Assembly (NCBI GenBank): GCA_037127255.1
Contig: JBANSL010000001.1
Coordinates: 39,795,001 to 39,859,000, forward strand
Length of the DNA stretch: 64,000 bases
Direction of reading: 5' to 3'
Origin: Persicaria tinctoria
Taxonomy: Eukaryota; Streptophyta; Magnoliopsida; Caryophyllales; Polygonaceae
Shown: piece after piece, positions 26,600 through 37,559 of the stretch
Layout: each line of letters opens with the position of its first letter
How positions within the stretch are numbered: position 1 is the stretch's first letter
Program-made: the position numbers and the translations under genes
Notes under the pieces: generated by a model
What the model saw: only the letters and a program-made list of their open reading frames with translations
Told to the model about the DNA's origin: nothing
Databases searched by the model: none

Positions 26600-27765
26600 C
26601 TAAATTTATTCTCCTTGGAGGCTTACTGGCACTTCCCCGTGTTCGAAAGACACGTGATTGCTAAATTTATTCTCCTTTGAGGCGTATTTGCACATCCTCG
26701 TTTTCGAATGACTCGTGATTGCTTAATTTATTCTCTTTTGAGGCTTACTTGCACATCCCCGTGTTCGAAAGACACGTGATTGCTAAGTTTATTCTCCTTG
26801 GAGGCTTAGTGCATGCGCATCCGTGCTTAAAGCGCATGCGATCACTAAATTTTTCTCCTTAGAGGCTTACTTGCACATCCCCGGGTTTGAAAGACACGTG
26901 ATTGCTAAATAAATTCTCCTTTGAGGCTTACTGCATGCGCATCCGAGCTTAAAGTGTATGCGGTCGCTAAATTTATTCTCCTTGGAGGCTTACTTGCACA
27001 TCCCCGTGTTCGAAAGACACGTGATTGCTAAATTTATTCTCCTTTGATGCTTATTTGCACATCCCCATGTTCGAAAGACACGTGATTACTAAATTTATTC
27101 TCCTTGAGGCTTACTTGCACTTTCCCGTGTTCGAAAGACATATGATTGCTAAATTTATTCTCCTTGGAGGCTTGCTTGGACATCCGTGTGTTCGAAAGAA
27201 ACGTGATTGCTAATATTATTCTCGTTGGAAGCTTATTTGCACATCCGCGTGTTCGAAAGACACGTGATTGCTAAATTTATTCTCCTTGGAGGCTTACTGA
27301 CACATCCCCGTGTTCGAAAGACAAGTGATTGCTAAATTTATTCTCCTTGGAGGCTTACTGGATGCGCATCCGTGCTTAAAGCGCACGCGATCACTAAATT
27401 TATTCTCCATGGAGGCTTACTTGCACATCCCCGGGTTCGAAAGACACATGATTGCTAAATTCATGCATTCTCCTTTGAGGCTTACTGCATGCGCATCCGT
27501 GCTTATAGCGTATGCGGTCGCTAAATTTATTCTTCTTGGAGTGTTACTTGCACATCCTCATGTTCGAAAGACACGTGATTGCTAAATTTATTCTCCTTTG
27601 AGGCTTATTTGCACATCCCCCTGTTCGAAATACACGTGATTGCTAAATTTATTCTCCTTGAGGCTTACTTGTACTTCCCCGTGTTCGAAACACTTGTGGT
27701 TGCTAAATTTATTCTCCTTGTAGGCTTGTTTGGATATCCCTGTGTTCGAAAGACACGTAATTGCT
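26600..27765 (+). repeat. 2,023 bp offset block, copy 1
   Basis: Recurs at +2,023 bp. Diagnostic non-canonical core sequences include AAATTTTTCTCC (3-base loss, near 26,846), AAATAAATTCTCC (near 26,908), the shortened CTCCTTGAGGC, and TAGGCTTGTTTGGATATCC. Confidence 0.72.
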
Positions 27766-28622
27766 AAATTTATTCTCCTTCGATGCTTATTTGCACATCC
27801 TCGTGTTCGAAAGACAGGTGATTGCTAAATTTATTCTCCTTGAGGCTTAATTGCACTTCCCCGTGTTCGAAAGACATTTGATTGCTAAATTTATTCTTCT
27901 TGGAGGCTTGCTTGGACATCCCTGTGTTCAAAAGACACGTGATTGCTAAATTTATTCTCCTTGGAGGCTTACTTACACATCCCCGTGTTCGAAAGACAAG
28001 TGATTGCTAAATTTATTCTCCTTGGTGGCTTATTGGATGCGCATCCGTGCTTAAAGCGCACGCGATCACTAAATTTATTCTCCATGGAGGCTTACTTGCA
28101 CATCCCCGGGTTCGAAAGACACATGATTGCTAAATTCATGCATTCTCCTTTGAGGCTTACTGCATGCGCATCCGTGCTTAAAGTGTATGCGGTCGCTAAA
28201 TTTATTCTCCTTGGAGGCTTACTTGCACATCCGCGTTTTCGAAAGACACGTAATTGCTAAATTTATTCTCCTTTGATGCTTATTTGCACATCCCCGTGTT
28301 CGAAAGACACGTGATTGCTAAATTTATTCTCCTTGAGGCTTAATTGCACTTCCCCGTGTTCGAAAGACATTTGATTGCTAAATTTATTCTTCTCGGAGGC
28401 TTGCTTGGACATCCCTGTGTTCGAAAGACACGTGATTGCTAAATTTATTCTAGTTGGAGGCTTATTTCCACATCCCCATGTTCGAAAGACACGTGATTGC
28501 TAAATTTATTCTCCTTGGAGGCTTACTTGCACATCCCCGAGTTCGAAAGACACGTGATTGCTAAATTCATTCTCCTTTGAGGCTTACTGCATGCGCATCC
28601 GTCCTTAAAGCGTATGCTGTCA
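27766..28622 (+). repeat. Spacer monomers between 2,023 bp copies
   Basis: Ordinary A and B monomers. The first part (27,805-28,140) matches 24,430-24,780, and the TGCA-insertion junction is present near 28,137. Confidence 0.6.
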
Positions 28623-29788
28623 CTAAATTTATTCTCCTTGGAGGCTTACTGGCACTTCCCCGTGTTCGAAAGACACGTGATTGCTAAATTTATTCTCCTT
28701 TGAGGCGTATTTGCACATCCTCGTTTTCGAATGACTCGTGATTGCTAAATTTATTCTCCTTTGAGGCTTACTTGCACATCCCCGTGTTCGAAAGACACGT
28801 GATTGCTAAGTTTATTCTCCTTGGAGGCTTAGTGCATGCGCATCCGTGCTTAAAGCGCATGCGATCACTAAATTTTTCTCCTTGGAGGCTTACTTGCACA
28901 TCCCCGGGTTTGAAAGACACGTGATTGCTAAATAAATTCTCCTTTGAGGCTTACTGCATGCGCATCCGAGCTTAAAGTGTATGCGGTCGCTAAATTTATT
29001 CTCCTTGGAGGCTTACTTGCACATCCCCGTGTTCGAAAGACACGTGATTGCTAAATTTATTCTCCTTTGATGCTTATTTGCACATCCCCGTGTTCGAAAG
29101 ACACGTGATTACTAAATTTATTCTCCTTGAGGCTTACTTGCACTTTCCCGTGTTCGAAAGACATATGATTGCTAAATTTATTCTCCTTGGAGGCTTGCTT
29201 GGACATCCGTGTGTTCGAAAGAAACGTGATTGCTAAATTTATTCTCGTTGGAAGCTTATTTGCACATCCGCGTGTTCGAAAGACACGTGATTGCTAAATT
29301 TATTCTCCTTGGAGGCTTACTGACACATCCCCGTGTTCGAAAGACAAGTGATTGCTAAATTTATTCTCCTTGGAGGCTTACTGGATGCGCATCCGTGCTT
29401 AAAGCGCACGCGATCACTAAATTTATTCTCCATGGAGGCTTACATGCACATCCCCGGGTTCGAAAGACACATGATTGCTAAATTCATGCATTCTCCTTTG
29501 AGGCTTACTGCATGCGCATCCGTGCTTATAGCGTATGCGGTCTCTAAATTTATTCTTCTTGGAGTGTTACTTGCACATCCTCATGTTCGAAAGACACGTG
29601 ATTGCTGAATTTATTCTCCTTTGAGGCTTATTTGCACATCCCCGTGTTCGAAATACACGTGATTGCTAAATTTGTTCTCCTTGAGGCTTAATTGTACTTC
29701 CCCGTGTTCGAAACACTTGTGATTGCTAAATTTATTCTCCCTGTAGGCTTGTTTGGATATCCCTGTGTTCGAAAGACACGTGATTGCT
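28623..29788 (+). repeat. 2,023 bp offset block, copy 2
   Basis: Second copy with the same non-canonical cores (AAATTTTTCTCC near 28,869 and AAATAAATTCTCC near 28,931). It differs from copy 1 by scattered single bases such as GCTGAATTT near 29,604. Confidence 0.72.
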
Positions 29789-30419
29789 AAATTTATTCTC
29801 CTTGGAGGCTTATTTGCACATCCCCGTCTTCAAAAGAGACGTAATTACTAAATTTATTCTCCATGGAGGCTTACTTGCACATCGCCATGTTCTAAAGACA
29901 TGTGATTGCTAAATTTATTCTCCTTCGAGGCTTACTCTTGCGCATCCGTGCTTAAAGCGCACGCGATCACCATATTTATTCTCCTCGCAAGCTTACTTGC
30001 ACATCCCAATGTTCGAAAGACACGTGATTGCAAAATTTATTCACCTAGGAAGCTTAATGCATGCGCATCCGTGCTTAAAGCGCACGCGATCGCAAAATTT
30101 ATTCTTCTTGGAGGCATACATGCATATCCCAGTGTTCGAAAGACACGTGATTGGTAAATTTATCCTCCTTGGAGGCTTACTTGCACATCCCTGTGTTCGA
30201 AAAACACATGATTGCTAAATTTATTCTACTTGGAGGCTTACCGCATGCGCATCCAAGCTTAAAGCACACGCAATCACTAAATTTATTCTCCTTGGAGGCT
30301 TGCTTGGACATCCCTGTGTTCGAAAGACACTCGATTGCTAAATTTATTCTCCTTGGAGGCTTATTTGCACATCCCCGTGTTCGAAAGACACGTGATTGCT
30401 AAATTTATTCTCTTTGGAG
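29789..30419 (+). repeat. Divergent satellite segment
   Basis: Relatively divergent A and B monomers, for example CACCATATTTATTCTCCTCG and GGAAGCTTAATGCATG. It introduces the TTCGAAAAACACATG monomer and the CCAAGCTTAAAGC B monomer, which become fixed in the central HORs to the right. Confidence 0.6.
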
Positions 30420-31390
30420 GCTTACTTATTCATCCCCGTGTTCGAAAGACACGTGATTGCTAAATTTATTCTCCTTGGAGGCTTAGTGCATGCGCATCCG
30501 TGCTTAAAGCGCATGCGATCACTAAATTTTTCTCCTTGGAGGCTTACTTGCACATCCCTGGGTTCGAAAGACACGTGATTGCTAAATAAATTCTCCTTTG
30601 AGGCTTACTGCATGCGCATCCGAGCTTAATGTGTATGCGGTCGCTAAATTTATTCTCCTTTGATGCTTATTTGCACATCCCCATGTTCGAAAGACACGTG
30701 ATTACTAAATTTATTCTCCTAGCTTGAGGCTTACATGCACTTTCCCGTGTTCGAAAGACATATGATTGCTAAATTTATTCTCCTTGGAGGCTTGCTTGGA
30801 CATCCGTGTGTTCGAAAGAAACGTGATTGCTAAATTTATTCTCGTTGGAGGCTTATTTGCACATCCGCGTGTTCGAAAGACACGTGATTGCTAAATTTAT
30901 TCTCCTTGGAGGCTTACTTACACATCCCCGTGTTCGAAAGACAAGTGATTGCTAAATTTATTCTCCTTGGAGGCTCACTGGATGCGCATCCGTGCTTAAA
31001 GCGCACGCGATCACTAAATTTATTCTCCATGGAGGCTTACTTGCACATCCCCGGGTTCGAAAGACACATGATTGCTAAATTCATGCATTCTCCTTTGAGG
31101 CTTACTGCATGCGCATTCGTGCTTAAAGCGTATGCGGTCGCTAAATTTATTCTTCTTGGAGTGTTACTTGCACATCCTCATGTTCGAAAGACACGTGATT
31201 GCTAAATTTATTCTCCTTTGAGGTTTATTTGCACATCCCCGTGTTCGAAATACACGTGATTGCTAAATTTATTCTCCTTGAGGCTTACTTGCACTTCCCC
31301 GTGTTCGAAACACTTGTGATTGCTAAATTTATTCTCCTTGTAGGCTTGTTTGGATATCCCTGTGTTCGAAAGACACGTGATTGCTAAATT
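30420..31390 (+). repeat. Third, shortened copy of the 2,023 bp block
   Basis: Carries AAATTTTTCTCC, AAATAAATTCTCC, the TGCA insertion and TAGGCTTGTTTGGATATCC in the same order as the two previous copies. A monomer is missing and a 4-base insertion is present at 30,721-30,724. The offset from copy 2 is 1,597 bp in its later part. Confidence 0.68.
30721..30724 (+). other. 4-bp insertion (AGCT) inside CTCCTTGAGG
   Basis: CTCCTTGAGG reads CTCCTAGCTTGAGG. The equivalent monomers of the two earlier copies (near 27,102 and 29,125) lack it. Confidence 0.7.
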
Positions 31391-32278
31391 TATTCTCCTT
31401 GGAGGCTTATTTGCACATCCCCGTCTACAAAAGACACATAATTGGTAAATTTATCCTCCTTGGAGGCTTACTTGCACATCCCCGTGTTCGAAAGACATGT
31501 GGTTACTAAATTTATTCTGCTTGGAGGCTTACTTGCACATCCCTGTGTTCGAAAAACACATTATTGCTAAATTTATTCTACTTGGAGACTTACCGCATGC
31601 GCATCCAAGCTTAAAGCGCACGCAATCACTAAATTTATTCTCCTTGGAGGCTTGCTTGGACATCCCTGTGTTCGAAAGACACGTGATTGCTAAATTTATT
31701 CTCCTTCGAGGCTTATTTGCACATTCCCGTGTTCGAAAGACACGTGATTGCTAAATTTATTCTCTTTGGAGGCTTACTTATGCATCCCCGTGTTCGAAAG
31801 ACACGTGATTGCTAAATTTATTCTACTTGGAGGCTTACTGCATGCGCATCCGTGCTTAAAGCGCACGCGATCACTAAATTTATTCTCCTTGGAGGCTTAC
31901 TTGCACATCCCCGGGTTCGAAAGACACGTGATTGCTAAATTCATTCTCCTTTTAGGCTTACTGCATGCGCACTGCATGCGCACTGCATGCGCATCCGTTC
32001 TTAAAGCACATGCCGTCGCTAAATTAATTCTCCTTGGAGGCTTACTTGCACATCCCCGTGTTCGAAAGACACGTCATTGCTAAATTTATTCTCCTTGGAC
32101 GCATACTGCATGTGCATCTATGCTTAAAGCGCACGCGATCACTAAATGTATGCTCCTTGGATGCTTACTTGCACATCCCCGTGTTTGAAAGACACGTGAT
32201 TGCTAAATTTATTCTCCTTGGAGGCTTATTTGCACATCCCCGTGTTCGAAAAAAACATGATTACTATATTTATTCTCC
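31391..32278 (+). repeat. Transition into the central homogenised domain
   Basis: Monomer order here (TTCGAAAAACACAT, CCAAGCTTAAAGC, GCTTGCTTGGACATCC, CTTTTAGGCTTACTGC) anticipates the central HORs but with more private differences. It includes an 11-bp triplication. Confidence 0.65.
31960..31992 (+). repeat. Local triplication of 11 bp inside a B monomer
   Basis: ACTGCATGCGC occurs three times in direct succession before ATCCG. The monomer is therefore 22 bp longer than its counterparts near 33,090 and 34,070. Replication slippage is the simple explanation. Confidence 0.9.
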
Positions 32279-34612
32279 TTGGAGGCTTACTTGCACATCC
32301 CCGTGTTCGAAAGACACGTGATTAATAAATTTATTCTCCTTGGAGGCTTACTACTTGCGCATCCCTGCTTAAAGCGCATCCGATCGCTAAATTTATTCTC
32401 CTTGGAGGCTTACTTGCACATCCCTGTGTTCGAAAGGCACGTGATTCCTAACTTTATTCTCCTTGGAGGCTTATTGCATTCACATCTATGCTTAAAGCCC
32501 CCACAAACGCTAAATTTATTCTCCTTGGAGGCTTACTTTCACATCCCCGTGTTCGAAAGACACGTGATTGGTAAATTTAATTTTCCTTGGAGGCTTACTT
32601 TCACATCCATGTGTTCGAAAGACATGTGATTACTAAATTTATTCTCCTTGGAGGCTCACTTGCACATCCCTGTGTTCGAAAAACACATGATTGCTAAATT
32701 TATTTTACTTGGAGGCTTACCGCATGCGCATCCAAGCTTAAAGCGCACGCAATCACTAAATTTATTCTCCTTGGAGGCTTGCTTGGACATCCCTGTGTTC
32801 GAAAGACACGTGATTGCTAAATTTATTCTCCTTGGAGGCATATTTGCACATCCCCGTGTTCGAAAGACACGTGATTGCTAAATTTATTTTCCTTGGAGGC
32901 TTACTTACACATCCCCGTGTTCGAAAGACACGTGATCCCTAAATTTATTCTCCTTGGAGGCTTACTGCATGCGCATCCGTGCTTAAAGCGCACGCGATCG
33001 CTAAATTTATTCTCCTTGGAGGCTTACTTGCACATCCCCGAGTTCGAAAGACACGTGATTGCTAAATTCATTCTCCTTTTAGGCTTACTGCATGAGCATC
33101 CGTTCTTAAAGCGCATGCGGTCGCTAAATTAATTCTCCTTGGAGGCTTACTTGCGCATCCCCGTGTTCGAAAGACACGTCATTGCTAAATTTATTCTCCT
33201 TGGACGCTTACTGCATGTGCATCTGTGCTTAAAGCGCACGCGATCACTAAATTTATGCTCCTTGGAGACTTACTTGCACATCCCCGTGTTTGAAAGACAC
33301 GTGATTGCTAAATTTATTCTCCTTGGAGGCTTACTACTTGCGCATCCGAGCTTAAAGCGCATGCGATCGCTAAATTTATTCTCCTTGGAGGCTTACTTGC
33401 ACATCCCTGTGTTCGAAAGGCACGTGATTCCTAACTTTATTCTCCTTGGAGGCTTATTGCATTCACATCTATGCTTAAAGCCCCCACAAACGCTAAATTT
33501 ATTCTCCTTGGAGGCTTACTTTCACATCCCCGTGATCAAAAGACACGTGATTGGTAAATTTAATTCTCCTTGGAGGCTTACTTTCACATCCATGTGTTCG
33601 AAAGACATGTGATTACTAAATTTATTCTCCCTGGAGGCTTACTTGCACATCCCTGTGTTCGAAAAACACATGATTGCTAAATTTATTTTACTTGGAGGCT
33701 TACCGCATGCGCATCCAAGCTTAAAGCGCACACAATCACTAAATTTATTCTCCTTGGAGGCTTGCTTGGACATCCCTGTGTTCGAAAGACACGTGATTGC
33801 TAAATTTATTCTCCTTGGAGGCATATTTGCACATCCCCGTGTTCGAAAGACACGTGATTGCTAAATTTATTTTCCTTGGAGGCTTACTTACACATCCCCG
33901 TGTTCGAAAGACACGTGATTCCTAAATTTATTCTCCTTGGAGGCTTACTGCATGCGCATCCGTGCTTAAAGCGCACGCGATCACTAAATTTATTCTCCTT
34001 GGAGGCTTACTTGCACATCCCCGGGTTCGAAAGACACGTGATTGCTAAATTTATTCTCCTTTTAGGCTTACTGCATGAGCATCCGTTCTTAAAGCGCATG
34101 CGGTCGCTAAATTAATTCTCCTTGGAGGCTTACTTGCACATCCCCGTGTTCGAAAGACACGTCATTGCTAAATTTATTCTCCTTGGACGCTTACTGCATG
34201 TGCATCTGTGCTTAAAGCGCACGCGATCACTAAATTTATGCTCCTTGGAGGCTTACTTGCACATCCCCGTGTTTGAAAGACACGGGATTGCTAAATTTAT
34301 TCTCCTTGGAGGCTTACTACTTGCGCATCCGAGCTTAAAGCGCATGCGATCGCTAAATTTATTCTCCTTGGAGGCTTACTTGCACATCCCCGTGTTCGAA
34401 AGACACGTCATTGCTAAATTTATTCTCCTTGGACGCTTACTGAATGTGCATCTGTGCTTAAAGCGCACGCGATCACTAAATTTATGCTCCTTGGAGGCTT
34501 ACTTGCACATCCCCGGGTTCAAAAGACACGTGATTGCTAAATTTATTCTTCGTTGAGGCTTATTTGCACATCCCCATGTTCGAAAGACAAGTGATTGCTA
34601 TATTTATTCTCC
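32279..34612 (+). repeat. 2,334 bp HOR, copy 1 (38 monomers)
   Basis: Made of a 983 bp module (16 monomers: 10 A, 6 B) followed by a 1,351 bp variant of it (22 monomers). Successive modules start at the TTCGAAAAACACATG monomer, at about 32,656, 33,639 and 34,990. The unit recurs at +2,334 bp, changing to +2,333 after a one-base loss near 35,371. Confidence 0.8.
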
Positions 34613-36251
34613 TTGGAGGCTTACTTGCACATCCCCGTGTTCGAAAGACACGTGATTAATAAATTTATTCTCCTTGGAGGCTTACTACTTGCGCATCCGT
34701 GCTTAAAGCGCATCCGATCGCTAAATTTATTCTCCTTGGAGGCTTACTTGCACATCCCTGTGTTCGAAAGGCACGTGATTCCTAACTTTATTCTCCTTGG
34801 AGGCTTATTGCATTCACATCTATGCTTAAAGCCCCCACAAACGCTAAATTTATTCTCCTTGGAGGCTTACTTTCACATCCCCGTGTTCGAAAGACACGTG
34901 ATTGGTAAATTTAATTTTCCTTGGAGGCTTACTTTCACATCCATGTGTTCGAAAGACATGTGATTACTAAATTTATTCTCCTTGGAGGCTCACTTGCACA
35001 TCCCTGTGTTCGAAAAACACATGATTGCTAAATTTATTTTACTTGGAGGCTTACCGCATGCGCATCCAAGCTTAAAGCGCACGCAATCACTAAATTTATT
35101 CTCCTTGGAGGCTTGCTTGGACATCCCTGTGTTCGAAAGACACGTGATTGCTAAATTTATTCTCCTTGGAGGCATATTTGCACATCCCCGTGTTCGAAAG
35201 ACACGTGATTGCTAAATTTATTTTCCTTGGAGGCTTACTTACACATCCCCGTGTTCGAAAGACACGTGATCCCTAAATTTATTCTCCTTGGAGGCTTACT
35301 GCATGCGCATCCGTGCTTAAAGCGCACGCGATCGCTAAATTTATTCTCCTTGGAGGCTTACTTGCACATCCCGGGTTCGAAAGACACGTGATTGCTAAAT
35401 TCATTCTCCTTTTGGGCTTACTGCATGAGCATCCGTTCTTAAAGCGCATGCGGTCGCTAAATTAATTCTCCTTGGAGGCTTACTTGCGCATCCCCGTGTT
35501 CGAAAGACACGTCATTGCTAAATTTATTCTCCTTGGACGCTTACTGCATGTGCATCTGTGCTTAAAGCGCACGCGATCACTAAATTTATGCTCCTTGGAG
35601 ACTTACTTGCACATCCCCGTGTTTGAAAGACACGTGATTGCTAAATTTATTCTCCTTGGAGGCTTACTACTTGCGCATCCGAGCTTAAAGCGCATGCGAT
35701 CGCTAAATTTATTCTCCTTGGAGGCTTACTTGCACATCCCTGTGTTCGAAAGGCACGTGATTCCTAACTTTATTCTCCTTGGAGGCTTATTGCATTCACA
35801 TCTATGCTTAAAGCCCCCACAAACGCTAAATTTATTCTCCTTGGAGGCTTACTTTCACATCCCCGTGATCAAAAGACACGTGATTGGTAAATTTAATTCT
35901 CCTTGGAGGCTTACTTTCACATCCATGTGTTCGAAAGACATGTGATTACTAAATTTATTCTCCTTGGAGGCTTACTTGCACATCCCTGTGTTCGAAAAAC
36001 ACATGATTGCTAAATTTATTTTACTTGGAGGCTTACCGCATGCGCATCCAAGCTTAAAGCGCACGCAATCACTAAATTTATTCTCCTTGGAGGCTTGCTT
36101 GGACATCCCTGTGTTCGAAAGACACGTGATTGCTAAATTTATTCTCCTTGGAGGCATATTTGCACATCCCCGTGTTCGAAAGACACGTGATTGCTAAATG
36201 TATTTTCCTTGGAGGCTTACTTACACATCCCCGTGTTCGAAAGACACGTGA

Positions 36252-36313
36252 TTCCTAAATTTATTCTCCTTGGAGGCTTACTGCATGCGCATCCGTGCTT
36301 AAAGCGCACGCGA
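36252..36313 (+). repeat. Exemplar B-type monomer (62 bp)
   Basis: This is a near-consensus B unit. The left half equals that of A, but the right half reads TGCATGCGCATCCGTG then CTTAAAGCGCACGCGA, which is CpG-rich and one base longer than in A. B monomers normally stand singly between A monomers; I saw no long B-B runs. Recurrent B subtypes include one with a T6 run (CATCATTTTTTAAAGC), one with AAAGCCCCCAC, and one with AAAGCGCATGCGGTC. The clean A/B dichotomy is reminiscent of the A-type and B-type monomers of primate alpha satellite, although there is no sequence similarity to it. Confidence 0.95.
36294..36310. other. B-monomer dyad: 5-bp stem, 7-nt loop
   Basis: CGTGC and GCACG are exact reverse complements separated by the loop TTAAAGC. 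The dyad sits at the same place in the monomer as the A dyad and has the same stem and loop lengths. The loop sequence differs and the innermost base pair is C-G instead of T-A. In units with CCATGC plus GCGCATGCGG the arms become CATGC/GCATG and still pair. Confidence 0.8.
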
Positions 36314-37559
36314 TCACTAAATTTATTCTCCTTGGAGGCTTACTTGCACATCCCCGGGTTCGAAAGACACGTGATTGCTAAATTTATTCTCCTTTTAGGC
36401 TTACTAAATGAGCATCCGTTCTTAAAGCGCATGCGGTCGCTAAATTAATTCTCCTTGGAGGCTTACTTGCACATCCCCGTGTTCGAAAGACACGTCATTG
36501 CTAAATTTATTCTCCTTGGACGCTTACTGCATGTGCATCTGTGCTTAAAGCGCACGCGATCACTAAATTTATGCTCCTTGGAGGCTTACTTGCACATCCC
36601 CGTGTTTGAAAGACACGGGATTGCTAAATTTATTCTCCTTGGAGGCTTATTTGCACATCCCCGTGTTTGAAAGACACATGATTACTATATTTATTCTCCG
36701 TGGAGGCTTACTTGCACATCCCCGTGTTCGAAAGACACGTGATTAATAAATTTATTCTCCTTGGAGGCTTACTACTTGCGCATCCGTGCTTAAAGCGCAT
36801 GCGATCGCTAAATTTATTCTCCTTGGAGGCTTACTTGCACATCCCTGTGTTCGAAAGGCACGTGATTGCTAAATTTATTCTCCTTGGAGGCTTATTGCAT
36901 TCACATCTATGCTTAAAGCCCCCACAAACGCTAAATTTATTCTCCTTGGAGGCTTACTTTCACATCCCCGTGTTCGAAAGACACGTGATTGGTAAATTTA
37001 ATTCTCCTTGGAGGCTTACTTGCACATCCACGTGTTCGAAAGACATGTGATTACTAAATTTATTCTCCTTGGAGGCTTACTTGCACATCCCTGTGTTCGA
37101 AAAACACATGATTACTAAATTTATTTTACTTGGAGGCTTACCGAATGCGCATCCAAGCTTAAAGCGCACGCAATCACTAAATTTATTCTCCTTGGAGGCT
37201 TGCTTGGACATCCCTGTGTTCGAAAGACACGTGATTGCTAAATTTATTCTCCTTTGAGGCTTATTTGCACATCCCAGTGTTCGAAAGACACGTGATTGCT
37301 AAATTTATTCTCCTTGGAGTCTTACTTACATATCCCCGTGTTCGAAAGACAGGTGATTGCTAAATTTATTCTCCTTGGAGGCTTACTGCATGCGCATCCG
37401 TGCTTAAAGCGCAAGCGATCACTAAATTTATTCTCCTTGGAGGCTTACTTGCACATCCCCGGGTTCGAAAGACACGTGATTGCTAAATTCATTCTCCTTT
37501 TAGGCTTACTACATGCGCATCCGTTCTTAAAGCGCATGCGGTCGCTAAATTAATTCTCC

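Larger units (their letters stand above)
34613..36640 (+). repeat. 2,334 bp HOR, copy 2 (partial, overlaps the 2,088 bp series)
   Basis: Follows copy 1 closely up to about 36,633. There copy 1 goes to a B monomer (CTACTTGCGCATCC) and this copy goes to an A monomer (TTATTTGCACATCC). From 35,472 the same sequence is also the first copy of the 2,088 bp unit, so the two periods overlap. Confidence 0.75.
35472..37559 (+). repeat. 2,088 bp HOR, copy 1 (34 monomers)
   Basis: I count 22 A and 12 B monomers, plus two one-base-longer cores (TAAATTTAATTCTCC): 34 x 61 + 12 + 2 = 2,088. It equals the 983 bp module plus an 1,105 bp module (18 monomers). Both modules begin with equivalent monomers. Confidence 0.82.
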
